Shown piece by piece: positions 16,644 to 25,204 of a stretch of DNA of 64,000 nt. This DNA comes from Alphaproteobacteria bacterium. GTDB lineage: Bacteria > Pseudomonadota > Alphaproteobacteria > Caulobacterales > Hyphomonadaceae. Location of the stretch: assembly GCA_009909065.1 (NCBI GenBank), contig JAAANZ010000015.1, positions 1 through 64,000 of the forward strand. The letters are read 5' to 3'. The notes under the pieces were generated by a model. The model was given only the letters and a program-made list of their open reading frames with translations, made no database searches and was not told the origin of the DNA. Numbering within the stretch: position 1 is the first letter of the stretch; each line of letters begins with the position of its first letter. The position numbers and the translations under genes are program-made.

Positions 16644-17543
16644 ATGACGGCCGGCCGGCAAACCCATCTCGACCAGTTGGAGAGCGAAGCCATCCACATC
16701 ATCCGTGAGGGTGTGGCGCAGGCTGAAAATCCTGTATTGCTGTTTTCCGGTGGCAAGGATTCCACCGTTCTTGCCGAACTGGCGGTGCGCGCGTTCTGGC
16801 CTTCGCGACCCCCTGTGCCGTTATTGCATGTCGATTCGACCTGGGAGTTTCGCGAGGTTCTCGCCTTCCGCGATCGTTTCGCCGCCCAACATGGCTTCGA
16901 CCTGCTTGTTCATGCCAATGAGGATGGCCGCGCCCAGGACCTCAACCCAGTTCATCATGGTGACGTTTATACGACGATGATGCGCACCGAAGCGCTGCGC
17001 CAGGCGCTGGACCGCTGGGGTTTCGACGTGATTTTCGGCGGTGCGCGCCGCGACGAGGAGGCAACCCGTGCCAAGGAACGGATTGTCTCGGTGCGCCAGC
17101 CCGGACATGTCTGGGAGCCGCGCAGCCAGCGTCCGGAACTGTGGAGCATCTATAATTGCAATCTCGGCCAGGGCCAGACAGCCCGTGTCTATCCCCTCTC
17201 CAACTGGACCGAGCAGGATCTTTGGACCTACATTGTCAGCCGGAAACTTGAACTCGCTCCGCTCTACAGTGCGCGCGAACGTCCCGTGGCCTCGCGCGAC
17301 GGCACGCTGATCGTGGTCGATGATGATGAACAGGGTCGTTTTTTGGGTTTTGGCGAGACACGGATGATGATGGTGCGGTTTCGCTCACTCGGTTGCTGGC
17401 CGGTGACAGGGGCCGAACCCTCCAGGGCGGCCGACCTGACGGCTGTGGCGGGGGAGACCCTGATGAGCGGGCGCTCCGAGCGCAGCGGGCGGGTCAGCGA
17501 TTCCGGCTCGCTGGAAGCGCAGAAGCGTCAGGGATATTTCTAG
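16644..17543 (+). CDS. cysD: Sulfate adenylyltransferase subunit 2-like PAPS-reductase-family protein
   Basis: A 299-aa ATP-pyrophosphatase of the CysD type, which with the GTPase CysN converts sulfate and ATP to APS. The PP-loop SGGKDST starts at residue 35. RRDEEATRAKERIVSVRQPG, VYPLSNWTEQDLWTYI and a closing QKRQGYF match CysD from start to end, and the length is usual. AGGAGGGG stands 5 bases before the ATG at 16644; an upstream ATG at 16626 lacks such a site. No cysN, cysC or cysH follows: the next gene is convergent. Either CysN is encoded elsewhere or this is a divergent paralogue. Confidence 0.85.
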   Translation: MTAGRQTHLDQLESEAIHIIREGVAQAENPVLLFSGGKDSTVLAELAVRAFWPSRPPVPLLHVDSTWEFREVLAFRDRFAAQHGFDLLVHANEDGRAQDLNPVHHGDVYTTMMRTEALRQALDRWGFDVIFGGARRDEEATRAKERIVSVRQPGHVWEPRSQRPELWSIYNCNLGQGQTARVYPLSNWTEQDLWTYIVSRKLELAPLYSARERPVASRDGTLIVVDDDEQGRFLGFGETRMMMVRFRSLGCWPVTGAEPSRAADLTAVAGETLMSGRSERSGRVSDSGSLEAQKRQGYF

Positions 17544-17604
17544 GGCAGATTCCAGGCGAAGTGGGCACCGGTTCGCCGTCCGGAAGCGCTCGAAAAAACA
17601 AGGA

Positions 17605-17649
17605 CTTGAAGCGGCGCGTTGATTCCATTTGAGAAGGCGGCGCTTCAGG
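17605..17649. repeat. Palindromic dispersed repeat, copy 2 (on a stop codon)
   Basis: A 45-bp imperfect palindrome starting CTTGAAGCGGCGCG and ending GGCGGCGCTTCAGG with centre GATTCCATTTGA. It matches copy 1 (13912-13958, inverted) at nearly all positions. The TGA stop of the minus-strand isomerase gene (17645-17647) lies in the terminal CTGAAG, the same register as in copy 1, although the centre is in the opposite orientation. Confidence 0.75.
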
Positions 17650-18253
17650 CGCGTCGGACGGCCTCCTCGACGAGCACCAGCCGGTCATTGCCGAAGAACA
17701 TCTCGCCATTCACGAACAGAGTCGGTGAACCGAACCCGCCGCGCGCGATCAACTCATCTGTATTGGCGCGCAATTCATCCTTCACCTTCTGTTGTGCAAT
17801 CGCCTCGAAGATGGGCGCCGGGGCGAGCCCGGCACGCTGGCAGACGGTCTCGATCACCTCATCGCGTGAAATGTCGAGATCGTCGCGCCAATAGGCCTCG
17901 AAGGCGGCCGTGGCGAAGGCGACGAGCTGGCCTTGCGGCTTCAGCCAGGCGGCTGCGCGCATGATTTTCACACTGTTCACCGGGAAGACGGAGGGCGGCA
18001 TCCTGATCGTCAGCCCGGCCCGGCGCGCCCAGTCCTGGAGATCCTTGGCATGATAGCGCGCTTTCGCCTTGACCGGGGTCTGTCGGGCTTCATAGACGCT
18101 GGGATTCACCGCATTGAAGACCCCGCCGACCAGTATCGGGCGCCAGTCGATCCCGGCGCCGAGGCGGCGCGCCAGCGGCTGGATATTGTGGAAGGCCAGA
18201 TAGGTCCAGGGGCTGGAACAGTCGAAGAAGAACTCGATGACGGGCCGGCTCAT
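17645..18253 (-). CDS. 2-hydroxychromene-2-carboxylate isomerase / DSBA-like kappa-GST protein
   Basis: A 202-aa thioredoxin-fold protein of the DsbA/kappa-GST group. The N-terminus has FFFDCSSPWTYLAF (residues 8-21), where Ser replaces the redox CxxC and would activate glutathione, as in HCCA isomerases (NahD type). PVNSVKIMRAAAW, the helical insert and GSPTLFVNGEMFFGNDRL near the end (cis-Pro loop) complete the family pattern. Such enzymes isomerise aromatic-degradation intermediates, but many homologues are annotated only by fold. The ATG at 18253 overlaps the TGA of a small hydrolase remnant (ATGA), so expression may be coupled to that leftover reading frame. Confidence 0.85.
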   Translation of the reverse strand: MSRPVIEFFFDCSSPWTYLAFHNIQPLARRLGAGIDWRPILVGGVFNAVNPSVYEARQTPVKAKARYHAKDLQDWARRAGLTIRMPPSVFPVNSVKIMRAAAWLKPQGQLVAFATAAFEAYWRDDLDISRDEVIETVCQRAGLAPAPIFEAIAQQKVKDELRANTDELIARGGFGSPTLFVNGEMFFGNDRLVLVEEAVRRA

Positions 18254-18396
18254 ATCGCCGCTCCCGCCGGTTCCAGGCTGTCGGGCCAGCGCGTCATCTG
18301 TCCCGAAAAGCCGCAGGCAAGGAGAAGGGCGGGGGCGTCGGCTTGCCCGGTCTCTTCATACACGATCTCGATCCCGTTCGCGGATACCCCTGGCAT
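18250..18396 (-). pseudogene. Alpha/beta hydrolase N-terminal remnant
   Basis: From the ATG at 18396 the minus strand reads MPGVSANGIEIVYEETGQAD, then APALLLACGFSGQMTRWPDS. This is the start of alpha/beta hydrolases of the 'NGIEIAYE...LLLIMGLGAQMTRWP' type. After LEPAGAAI it stops at 18250-18252, overlapping the isomerase ATG. The nucleophile elbow and the remaining 80% are missing. GGGAGAGG lies just before the ATG, so the 48-aa peptide may still be translated and act as a leader for the isomerase gene. Confidence 0.65.
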
Positions 18397-18404
18397 GTGC
18401 CTCT

Positions 18405-18434
18405 CCCGTTCCCGTTTCCCGTTTCCAGTTTCCG
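18405..18434. repeat. Short tandem 7-mer repeat
   Basis: About four tandem units of CCCGTTT (the first and last imperfect) lie directly upstream, in the minus-strand sense, of the hydrolase-remnant start. Slippage here could vary the length of the leader. There is no direct evidence of function. Confidence 0.5.
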
Positions 18435-19012
18435 CGATTTCGCGCCGAGCCGAAGCCTGCGCCAGACCCGGGAGAGATGCAATGCCGGCCCGCGTGCCAT
18501 GGCACAGGCCCATCCTTATCCCACAGCTTCAATTCCGAGTCATACTCTGATCTTCCTCCCCATGGGGGCCGGGTTGGCCGTTCGGCCTTGCGGGAGGGGT
18601 GGTGAAGGTCAGGCCCGGCGGCAGGTTTACGGTCTGCCGCCCGGGCTAGCGGGGCCGATCCGGATGCGCGGGGCAAATCCGCGTGGGAAACGCCCGGGCC
18701 CCGGTATCTGTCGCTTGCGGCAGGCCGGGCGCATACAGGTCCGGCGGCGAATATGTCACCCGTGAAGGCCCGATCCACTGGCGCGGCAAGCGTGGGACCA
18801 CGCTTCGAAGACTCTTCACGCGTCAATCATGGAAGCGCCCCACGCTTGCGCGCCGGCCCCTGCCTTTCAGGGGCGAGACCGCAACCGGACGCCGCAGGGC
18901 GGGCCGGGCCGGCGTGTTGGAAAAGACATCGCCGGCAAGCCGCTTCACTCCACACTTCGGATGCCGGCCCGTCTCACGGTCGGTCCGCCCGGCCAGATCA
19001 GGAAAACTCGTT
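18435..19012. other. Non-coding stretch between two minus-strand genes
   Basis: About 580 bases with no recognisable protein. Overlapping plus-strand frames have low-complexity, Arg/Pro/Gly-rich translations and look like GC-driven noise. Around 18553-18600 a CCTCCCCATGGGGGCC block is followed by a tight GGCCG/CGGCC hairpin and GGGAGGGGTGG, resembling a dispersed intergenic repeat. No second copy was found in the window. Confidence 0.4.
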
Positions 19013-20389
19013 TCAGTCTTCCTCACGGGCCCGGCGTTTGGCCTCTTCGCGCCGCCTGCGGACCCTTTCGGCCTTTCCCGTCGCGACGAACCAGAAAATG
19101 TCCCAGGCAGTTTTCAGGTCGAGCTTGCGGTCCGGCTGGGCCGTGCCGACCTTCAGCTTGTCGGCGACTTTCGGCTCGCGACGCTTGCGGCGCTTTTTCG
19201 GCTTTTCCGGCTCCGGTGGGGCTTCTTCGCCGAGTTTCGGCGCTTCGCCATGATAGAGCGACAGGTCTTCGGCCTCGCCATCGGCGAATTCACGCTGGGC
19301 CGGGGTATCGCGGGCGCCATCGACGAGGTTCTCCATCAGATGCTCGTCGGAAAAATCGATTGCCAGTTCGACCCAGAGCGGCAGGTGGTCGGAGACCTGC
19401 CACGTCATCCAGCGGTCTGAATAGTAATCCTTGTCCTCACCCTTGTCCTTCGGCGTACCATCATGCTTCAGGTCGCGGTGCCGTTCGGGCAGGACCGGGG
19501 CGTAATGCTCATAATGCTCCGGCTTGAAAAGGGTCTTCGTGAAATCGAAGGCGCCGGCCGAGAGGAAGGTGACTTCATCCTTGCGGGTCCGGAAGGCGAT
19601 CTGGTCGTAGAACTTGGTTCCCAGGACATTGGAGGCAAACAGTTCCGGCGGCAGGATGAAGCCGGCCCGGGTAAGGGCGTTCATGGTTTCGTCGACCGGG
19701 TTCTTGATGTTGAAATCGCCAAGCAGGATGTAATTCTCGTCCTCTTCATCGGCCCGCTCGGCCATTTCCTTGGCGATATTCTCGATCTCGGCAACCCGGC
19801 GCTTGTAGCCGTCGGAATCCTTCGTGTTCGAGCCGAAATAGATATGAACGGTGCACAGGGCAAAGCGGAACCATCCTGCCTGGAAGCGGACCATGAAAGG
19901 TGTGCGCGCAAACTGCTGCTCGTCGGGCAGAAGCGCGCTCTTGGGCAGCACGACCTCGCCGGCAATATTGCGGAACTTCACTTTCGACTTGTCATAGACA
20001 AAGGCCATCCGCTCCTGATTGCCGGAGACGCCGGTGGTCACGTCAGTCGCGATGAAATCCCAGTCCGGGCCGAGCAATCGCAGGACCTGGCGCAGCGGTT
20101 CGAGATCCTCGTTTATCTCCTGCAGCGCGCAGATATCGAAATTGGAGATTATTTCAGCGATATAATGCAGGCTTTCCCGCCGGCGCGGGCCGTGGCGATA
20201 CCTGTTGTTGTCGAAATCGCGCAGGTTCCAGGTGCCGATGATGATCGCGCTTTCGCGCGTGCGCCGCGGAATGCCGTCGGGCAGGTCCGAGCGCAGATGC
20301 GCACGCAGGTCGAGCAGGCGGCGCGAGACCCAGTCGGCTTCGGGCTGGGTGAACAGCCGCCGGTTCTTCAGGTCGCGATAAAACACCAT
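19013..20389 (-). CDS. Endonuclease/exonuclease/phosphatase (EEP) family protein
   Basis: A 458-aa protein with the DNase-I-like EEP fold. GTWNLRDFDNNRY (about residue 52) and CALQEI supply the metal-binding Asn/Glu; VHIYFG and LLGDFNIKNP carry the Asp/Asn pair; SDHLPLWVEL holds the final Asp-His. No signal peptide is seen. After the domain (about residue 350) follows a charged Lys/Arg/Glu-rich tail (PEKPKKRRKRREPK and RVRRRREEAKRRAREED). The tail may bind nucleic acid. The ATG at 20389 has GAGGGCGG upstream; the frame is open to 20437. Whether it acts on DNA, RNA or phospholipid is not evident. Confidence 0.85.
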   Translation of the reverse strand: MVFYRDLKNRRLFTQPEADWVSRRLLDLRAHLRSDLPDGIPRRTRESAIIIGTWNLRDFDNNRYRHGPRRRESLHYIAEIISNFDICALQEINEDLEPLRQVLRLLGPDWDFIATDVTTGVSGNQERMAFVYDKSKVKFRNIAGEVVLPKSALLPDEQQFARTPFMVRFQAGWFRFALCTVHIYFGSNTKDSDGYKRRVAEIENIAKEMAERADEEDENYILLGDFNIKNPVDETMNALTRAGFILPPELFASNVLGTKFYDQIAFRTRKDEVTFLSAGAFDFTKTLFKPEHYEHYAPVLPERHRDLKHDGTPKDKGEDKDYYSDRWMTWQVSDHLPLWVELAIDFSDEHLMENLVDGARDTPAQREFADGEAEDLSLYHGEAPKLGEEAPPEPEKPKKRRKRREPKVADKLKVGTAQPDRKLDLKTAWDIFWFVATGKAERVRRRREEAKRRAREED

Positions 20390-20494
20390 CGATCCGCCCT
20401 CTTTCGCTGCCAGCCTACTGCCAGGCGCGTTAGCCATTCGGCAAGTTTGGTTACCCGTCGGTTAACATGCGGCCGGGCGGAGCCGGCGCCTGAC

Positions 20495-21877
20495 CTAGCC
20501 ATTCGGGCCGAGCAGGCGCTCCATGACGGGTGGCAGGTCGATGCCGTAATTGTCCTGCAGCTTGTCGATCACGCCGAAGATCAGGATGAACGCCAGCGCC
20601 GGCGGAATCGCATAGCGCAGGAGTATGCGCACGAAAGTCACCACACCGCTGCGTCCCAGCTCGGCCTCGATCGATTCACGCGAGAGCACCCAGCCGGCGA
20701 AAAGCGACATCAGTATGCCGCCCAGCGGCAGCAGGAGCGAGCCGGTGACAAAGTCGATATGGTCGATCCAGGCGCCATGATAAATATAGCCGACACCGGC
20801 CAGGAACAGGATGAGGCCCAGCGCGACGGCCCCCTGGGCCCGGCTGATCCAGGGCTGGTCTTCCAGCCAGGACACGCCGACCTCGAACAGGGAGATCGAG
20901 GAGGTGAAGGCGGCGAACAGGGCGAGCGTGAAGAACAGACCGCCGACAAGGCCGCCAAGCGGCATCTGCCCGAAAGCCACCGGCATGGTCACGAAGAAGA
21001 GGCCGCCCCCGCCCGCCGGGTCGAGGCCGAAGCCGAACACGACCGGGAAAATCGCGAAGCCGGCAATGATCGCAACAAAGGTATCGGCGCTGGCCACCTG
21101 GTAGGAGACATTCGGAATCTGCGTCGAGCGCTCGAGATACGCGCCATAGGTGACCATCAGGCACGATCCGACCCCGATCGAGAAAAAGGCCTGTCCGACG
21201 GCGGAGAGGAATGTGCCGAAACCGACTTTCGAAAAGTCCGGCGCCAACAGGAAACCCGCCGCCCGGCCGGCATCGCCGACCACAAGGGCAAAGATCACCA
21301 TGCCGAACAGCATAACGAAGAAGGCCGGCATCAGGATTTCCGCCGCCCGCTCGATGCCGCTATGGATGCCGCGTGCCACGATCAGCACATTGAGCGCGAG
21401 GAAGCCACCGAGATAGAGCAGGATTTCGCCGCGATTGCCGATCGTGTTCTCGAAATTGGCAGCCGAAGCCTCGGCATCGAAGCCTTCGAAACGTCCCGAA
21501 AAGGCCTGCGGGATGAAATCGAACACCCAGGCCGCGATCACGATATAGAAGGAGAAGATTGACAGGGCGGTCAACGCGCCGATCCAGCCGATCGCCGTCC
21601 AGGCCGGTGACTTGCCCTCGCTCCGGGCGATATGGCGGATGCCGGAAATCGCCGAGCGCTGGCCCTTACGACCAACCGCATACTCGGCCATCAGCACCGG
21701 CAGGCCCAGCAATACGACGCAGGCCAGATAGATGATGATGAACGCGCTTCCGCCATTTTCTCCGGCGGTAAAGGGAAAACGCCAGAGATTTCCCAGGCCG
21801 ACCGACGAGCCGACGGCGGCCATGAGGAACCCGAAACGCGAGCCCCAATGCTCGGTCTTTGACTGAATGGCCGTCAT
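20495..21877 (-). CDS. Sodium-dependent transporter, NSS/SNF family
   Basis: A 460-aa Na+-coupled symporter of the neurotransmitter:sodium symporter family. TM1 shows AVGSSVGLGNLWRFPFTA followed by GENGGSAF, the unwound substrate and sodium site. TM6 (about FFSIGVGSCLMVTYGAYL), and later segments with DPAGGGGLFFVTMP, match bacterial members such as TnaT/MhsT. About 11-12 hydrophobic segments are visible. Likely cargo is an amino acid, perhaps aromatic or branched-chain; specificity cannot be read off. GGGGAGG precedes the ATG at 21877; an in-frame ATG at 21922 is less likely. It is downstream of rodA on the same strand but probably unrelated in function. Confidence 0.93.
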   Translation of the reverse strand: MTAIQSKTEHWGSRFGFLMAAVGSSVGLGNLWRFPFTAGENGGSAFIIIYLACVVLLGLPVLMAEYAVGRKGQRSAISGIRHIARSEGKSPAWTAIGWIGALTALSIFSFYIVIAAWVFDFIPQAFSGRFEGFDAEASAANFENTIGNRGEILLYLGGFLALNVLIVARGIHSGIERAAEILMPAFFVMLFGMVIFALVVGDAGRAAGFLLAPDFSKVGFGTFLSAVGQAFFSIGVGSCLMVTYGAYLERSTQIPNVSYQVASADTFVAIIAGFAIFPVVFGFGLDPAGGGGLFFVTMPVAFGQMPLGGLVGGLFFTLALFAAFTSSISLFEVGVSWLEDQPWISRAQGAVALGLILFLAGVGYIYHGAWIDHIDFVTGSLLLPLGGILMSLFAGWVLSRESIEAELGRSGVVTFVRILLRYAIPPALAFILIFGVIDKLQDNYGIDLPPVMERLLGPNG

Positions 21878-21965
21878 CGCGAAACCTCCCCGTTTGCGCC
21901 GATGGCTGAATTCTTGCGCCAAACTACGGGGCAGTTGACAAAAATCAATTGGTCAGGGCCAGCGA

Positions 21966-23156
21966 TCAGAACCAGCCGTGCGCCGAGGAGGGCGCCTTGC
22001 GATGAATGTCCGCGGCAAGCACCACACCGAAGCCGGCCATGACGGTCAGCATGGCCGTGCCGCCATAGGAGACCAGCGGCATGGGCACACCGACGACGGG
22101 AAGCAGGCCCAGAACCATTCCGACATTGAAGACGACATAGAAGCCGAGCATGGCCACCGCGCCGGCCGCGGCGAGCCGGCCGAAAAGTTGCTGGCACCGC
22201 CAGGCGATGTAGAGTCCCCAGCCGATGATCGTCGCCCAGAGCAGGAGCAGTCCCGACGCCCCGAAAAAGCCGAGCTCCTCGGCGACCACCGTGAGAATGA
22301 AGTCGGTGTGCTGTTCGGGGATATAATCCAGTTGGGACTGGGTGCCCTTGAGGTATCCCTTGCCGCGCAGCCCGCCCGAACCGACAGCGATCTTCGCCTG
22401 TTCGATCTGGTAGCCATCGCCAAGGGCATCGGTCGATTGGCCGGCGATCTGTTCGACGAACGTATCGACGCGCTCACGCTGATATTCGGCCAGGACATAA
22501 TTGTAGACGACCGGCACGCTCGTGGCGCCAATAAGGCCAGTCAGGGCGATGACACGCCAGGGCAGGCCGGCCACGAAGATGATTGCGCCGCCGGAGGCAA
22601 GCAGGGCCAGCGTGGTGCCGAAATCGGGCTGCTTGAAGATCAGCGCCGCCGGCAGCAGCATCAGCGCCAGTGCGGGAACATGCAGCAGGTAGCGCCCGCC
22701 GGCCTTTGGAAGTGCGGTGTGATAATAACGCGCCAGGACCAGGACGAGGGCGAGCTTCATGAATTCAGAGGGCTGGACATTAACCGGGCCAATGGCCAGC
22801 CAGCGCTGCGCCCCGCCGCGCATCTCGCCGAAAAACTCCACCGCCACCAGAAGCAGGACGGTCATGACGTAAACGGGAAGGGCAAGGCGCATCCAGTATC
22901 TCAGCGGCACCAGGGCCAGCACAATCATCACCGCAAAGGCGACCGCGAAGCGCGCCAGGTGCTTCAAGGGCAGGTCGGCTTCAGCGGCATTGTCGTGCGT
23001 GACTGAGTGCAGCATCCCCGTTCCGATGAGGGCGATGGCCACGATGAAAAGCACAAGGCCCCAGGGAAGCTGCGCCAACCGCCTGACAAGCCCCGAGCGC
23101 GCGAAGCTCAGCCCCCCGGCGCTGCCCGTGCCGACCTGGACCGATACATCCATCAT
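21966..23156 (-). CDS. rodA: Rod-shape-determining peptidoglycan glycosyltransferase RodA
   Basis: A 396-aa SEDS-family membrane glycosyltransferase that polymerises lipid II during side-wall elongation with PBP2. About ten membrane helices are visible. Diagnostic motifs include GGAQRWLAIGPVNVQPSEFMK (last 20 residues shown as a family hallmark), FKQPDFGTTL, LRGKGYLKGTQSQLDYIPEQ and HTDFILTVVAEELGF, and PLVSYGGTAML. The ATG at 23156 overlaps the mrdA stop (ATGA), so it is the last gene of the mreB-C-D-mrdA-rodA operon. The N-terminus has a 25-residue cytoplasmic lead before the first helix. Confidence 0.97.
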   Translation of the reverse strand: MMDVSVQVGTGSAGGLSFARSGLVRRLAQLPWGLVLFIVAIALIGTGMLHSVTHDNAAEADLPLKHLARFAVAFAVMIVLALVPLRYWMRLALPVYVMTVLLLVAVEFFGEMRGGAQRWLAIGPVNVQPSEFMKLALVLVLARYYHTALPKAGGRYLLHVPALALMLLPAALIFKQPDFGTTLALLASGGAIIFVAGLPWRVIALTGLIGATSVPVVYNYVLAEYQRERVDTFVEQIAGQSTDALGDGYQIEQAKIAVGSGGLRGKGYLKGTQSQLDYIPEQHTDFILTVVAEELGFFGASGLLLLWATIIGWGLYIAWRCQQLFGRLAAAGAVAMLGFYVVFNVGMVLGLLPVVGVPMPLVSYGGTAMLTVMAGFGVVLAADIHRKAPSSAHGWF

Positions 23157-25204
23157 GGCGCTCCCTTGGCGGGGGCCGCGCCTGCGGACCGACCGGCCAT
23201 GCGCTGCACATACGGCGCGCGCCGACTGTCGAGCCGGAGGGCTTCTGCCATGATGTCGCGCGCCACGGGGGCCGCCGCCCGCGAGCCGCTGCCACCATGC
23301 TCGACAATGACGGATACGGCGTATTTCGGATCCTCGGCCGGCGCGTATCCGACGAACAGCGCATGGTCTCGCAGGCGACGCTCGAGATCTTCATTGGCAA
23401 TCACGCCGCTGGCGCGTTCCTCGGCGCTGATCCGGCGCACCTGGGCGGTTCCGGTCTTGCCGGCCATACGGGCCCCGGCCACGCCCAGCTCGCCGGCGCG
23501 GCGCGCCGTGCCGCCCCATTCGGAGGTGACGGCGAACATGGCCTCTTTCATCCGTTGCAATATCTCGCGCTCGAATTGCGGAGCCGGATGCGGCTCGCCC
23601 TCGATCGCCGGGCCGACGACGAGAAGGTTCGGCTCGACAAATCGTCCTTCCGTTGCAATTCGCGCTGTCATCAGGGCCAGTTGCAGCGGGGTTGCCGTGA
23701 GATAACCTTGGCCGATTCCGTAATTCAGCGTTTCCCCCTCATACCAGGGCTCGCCAAGGGCCTGGCGCTTCCAGGCATCGTCTGGGACAACGCCCTCGGC
23801 GCCGCCTGTCATGCCAAGCGCCCAGCTGTCGCCGAAGCCGAAACGGTGTGAAACTTCCGCGATCTTTTCGACGCCGGTGCGTTTGGAGACCTCGTAGAAA
23901 TATGTGTCACAGGACTGCTTGATCGCTTCATGCATGTTCATGGCGCCGTGGCCGCCGCGTTTCCAGCAATGCCAGGTGCGATTGCCGAAGCGGTAATGCC
24001 CGGGGCAGTAGACACGCTCGTCCGGGTCGATCACTCCCGCTTCCAGCGCCGCCGTCGCGACCACCATCTTGAAGGTCGATCCGGGGGGATAGATGCCGTC
24101 AAAGGCCTTGTGATAGAGCGGCGATCGGTCATTGCCGCGCAATTCGTCATAATCGGCCTGGCTGATGCCGTTGACGAAACTGTTCGGGTCGAAGGCGGGC
24201 GTCGAGACCAGGGCCAGAATGTCGCCTGTTTCGGCATCGAGAACGACCGCCGCGCCGGATTCCTTTCCGAACCTTTCTATCGCGGCCTTCTGGAGCCTTG
24301 AATCGACAGAAATCACAACATCGCGGCCGCTCTGCGGACTGAGATCGGAACTGTCGAGTTCATTGATGATTCGACCGGCCGCATTGGTCACGACCCGGCG
24401 TGAACCCGGCGTGCCGGTCAGCCAAGAATCGCAAACCCGTTCGATGCCCGATCGTCCGATCCGCATGTCCGGATGCTGGTAGAGTCGGTTCAGGCGTTGT
24501 CGCGTCTCTCGCCAGCTGGTCCTGATCTCGCTGTCCTCGGGCAGGCGACGCTCGATGACCGCCGGGTGAAGCGAGCCGTCGAACCCCTGCGCATCGAGCC
24601 ATTGGCGCTGCTGAGGGTCGAGCCTGTCACGCACCACTGCGGAGATCAGCCGGACAAGATCGCGCTGGCTGGCCTTGGCGACATAGCCGAGCATATGGGC
24701 GAAATCCCGGCCACTCGGATAGGAGCGCGTGCGGCCCATCTCCACGGCCACGCCCGGCAATTCCACCGCATGGAGCTTCATGCGCGCGAAGTCTTCATAG
24801 GTCAGCTCGCGCGCCACCAGTGTCTCGACGAATGGTGCCTGGCGCACTGCCTCCCGTGCGATCCGCTCCTGGCGGGCGGGGGGCAGGTCGATGAGTTTCG
24901 CGATTTGCCGGAGTGTGGCGCGGACATCGCCGACCTGCTCGCGCACCAGGGTGACGCGCCCGGCCTGGCGGTGCGAGGCGAGCGGTTTGCCGAACCTGTC
25001 GATAATCTCGCCGCGTTCGGGCGGGGCAAGGTCGAGGCGGACACGGTTTTCCTCCGCCAGATCCTGGTAGTCCCGTCCCTTTGCCAGCTGGAGCTGGGCG
25101 AACCGGCCGATCAGCCCGGTCCAGACAAGCCCGCCGGCTCCGGCCGCGATGGCCAGTCGCCGGCCATGATCGACGGCTTGCTTTTCCTCAGGACGCTTGG
25201 CCAT
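23153..25204 (-). CDS. mrdA: Penicillin-binding protein 2 (elongation transpeptidase)
   Basis: A 683-aa class B PBP that cross-links peptidoglycan in the elongasome. It has a short cytoplasmic lead, one membrane anchor (LAIAAGAGGLVWTGLIGRFA, about residues 16-35), a dimerisation/pedestal region and the transpeptidase domain. Active-site motifs: PPGSTFK with Ser376 and Lys379, QSCD in the SxN position, and AGKTGTAQVRR for KTG. LASHRQAGRVTLV and the YLTATPLQLA region are normal for PBP2. It overlaps mreD by 1 base and rodA by 4, consistent with co-translation. Confidence 0.97.
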   Translation of the reverse strand: MAKRPEEKQAVDHGRRLAIAAGAGGLVWTGLIGRFAQLQLAKGRDYQDLAEENRVRLDLAPPERGEIIDRFGKPLASHRQAGRVTLVREQVGDVRATLRQIAKLIDLPPARQERIAREAVRQAPFVETLVARELTYEDFARMKLHAVELPGVAVEMGRTRSYPSGRDFAHMLGYVAKASQRDLVRLISAVVRDRLDPQQRQWLDAQGFDGSLHPAVIERRLPEDSEIRTSWRETRQRLNRLYQHPDMRIGRSGIERVCDSWLTGTPGSRRVVTNAAGRIINELDSSDLSPQSGRDVVISVDSRLQKAAIERFGKESGAAVVLDAETGDILALVSTPAFDPNSFVNGISQADYDELRGNDRSPLYHKAFDGIYPPGSTFKMVVATAALEAGVIDPDERVYCPGHYRFGNRTWHCWKRGGHGAMNMHEAIKQSCDTYFYEVSKRTGVEKIAEVSHRFGFGDSWALGMTGGAEGVVPDDAWKRQALGEPWYEGETLNYGIGQGYLTATPLQLALMTARIATEGRFVEPNLLVVGPAIEGEPHPAPQFEREILQRMKEAMFAVTSEWGGTARRAGELGVAGARMAGKTGTAQVRRISAEERASGVIANEDLERRLRDHALFVGYAPAEDPKYAVSVIVEHGGSGSRAAAPVARDIMAEALRLDSRRAPYVQRMAGRSAGAAPAKGAP

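Noticed and set aside
18405-18434. CRISPR-like short repeats
   Set aside because: Units are 7 bp and directly adjacent, without spacers; no cas genes in the window.
18683-19420. Plus-strand frame in the gap before the EEP gene
   Set aside because: Arg/Gly/Pro-rich noise that runs into the antisense of the EEP protein; no start signal or motif.
19463-21562. 699-codon open frame on the plus strand
   Set aside because: Spans the complements of two good minus-strand genes (EEP protein, NSS transporter); polar, motif-free translation.
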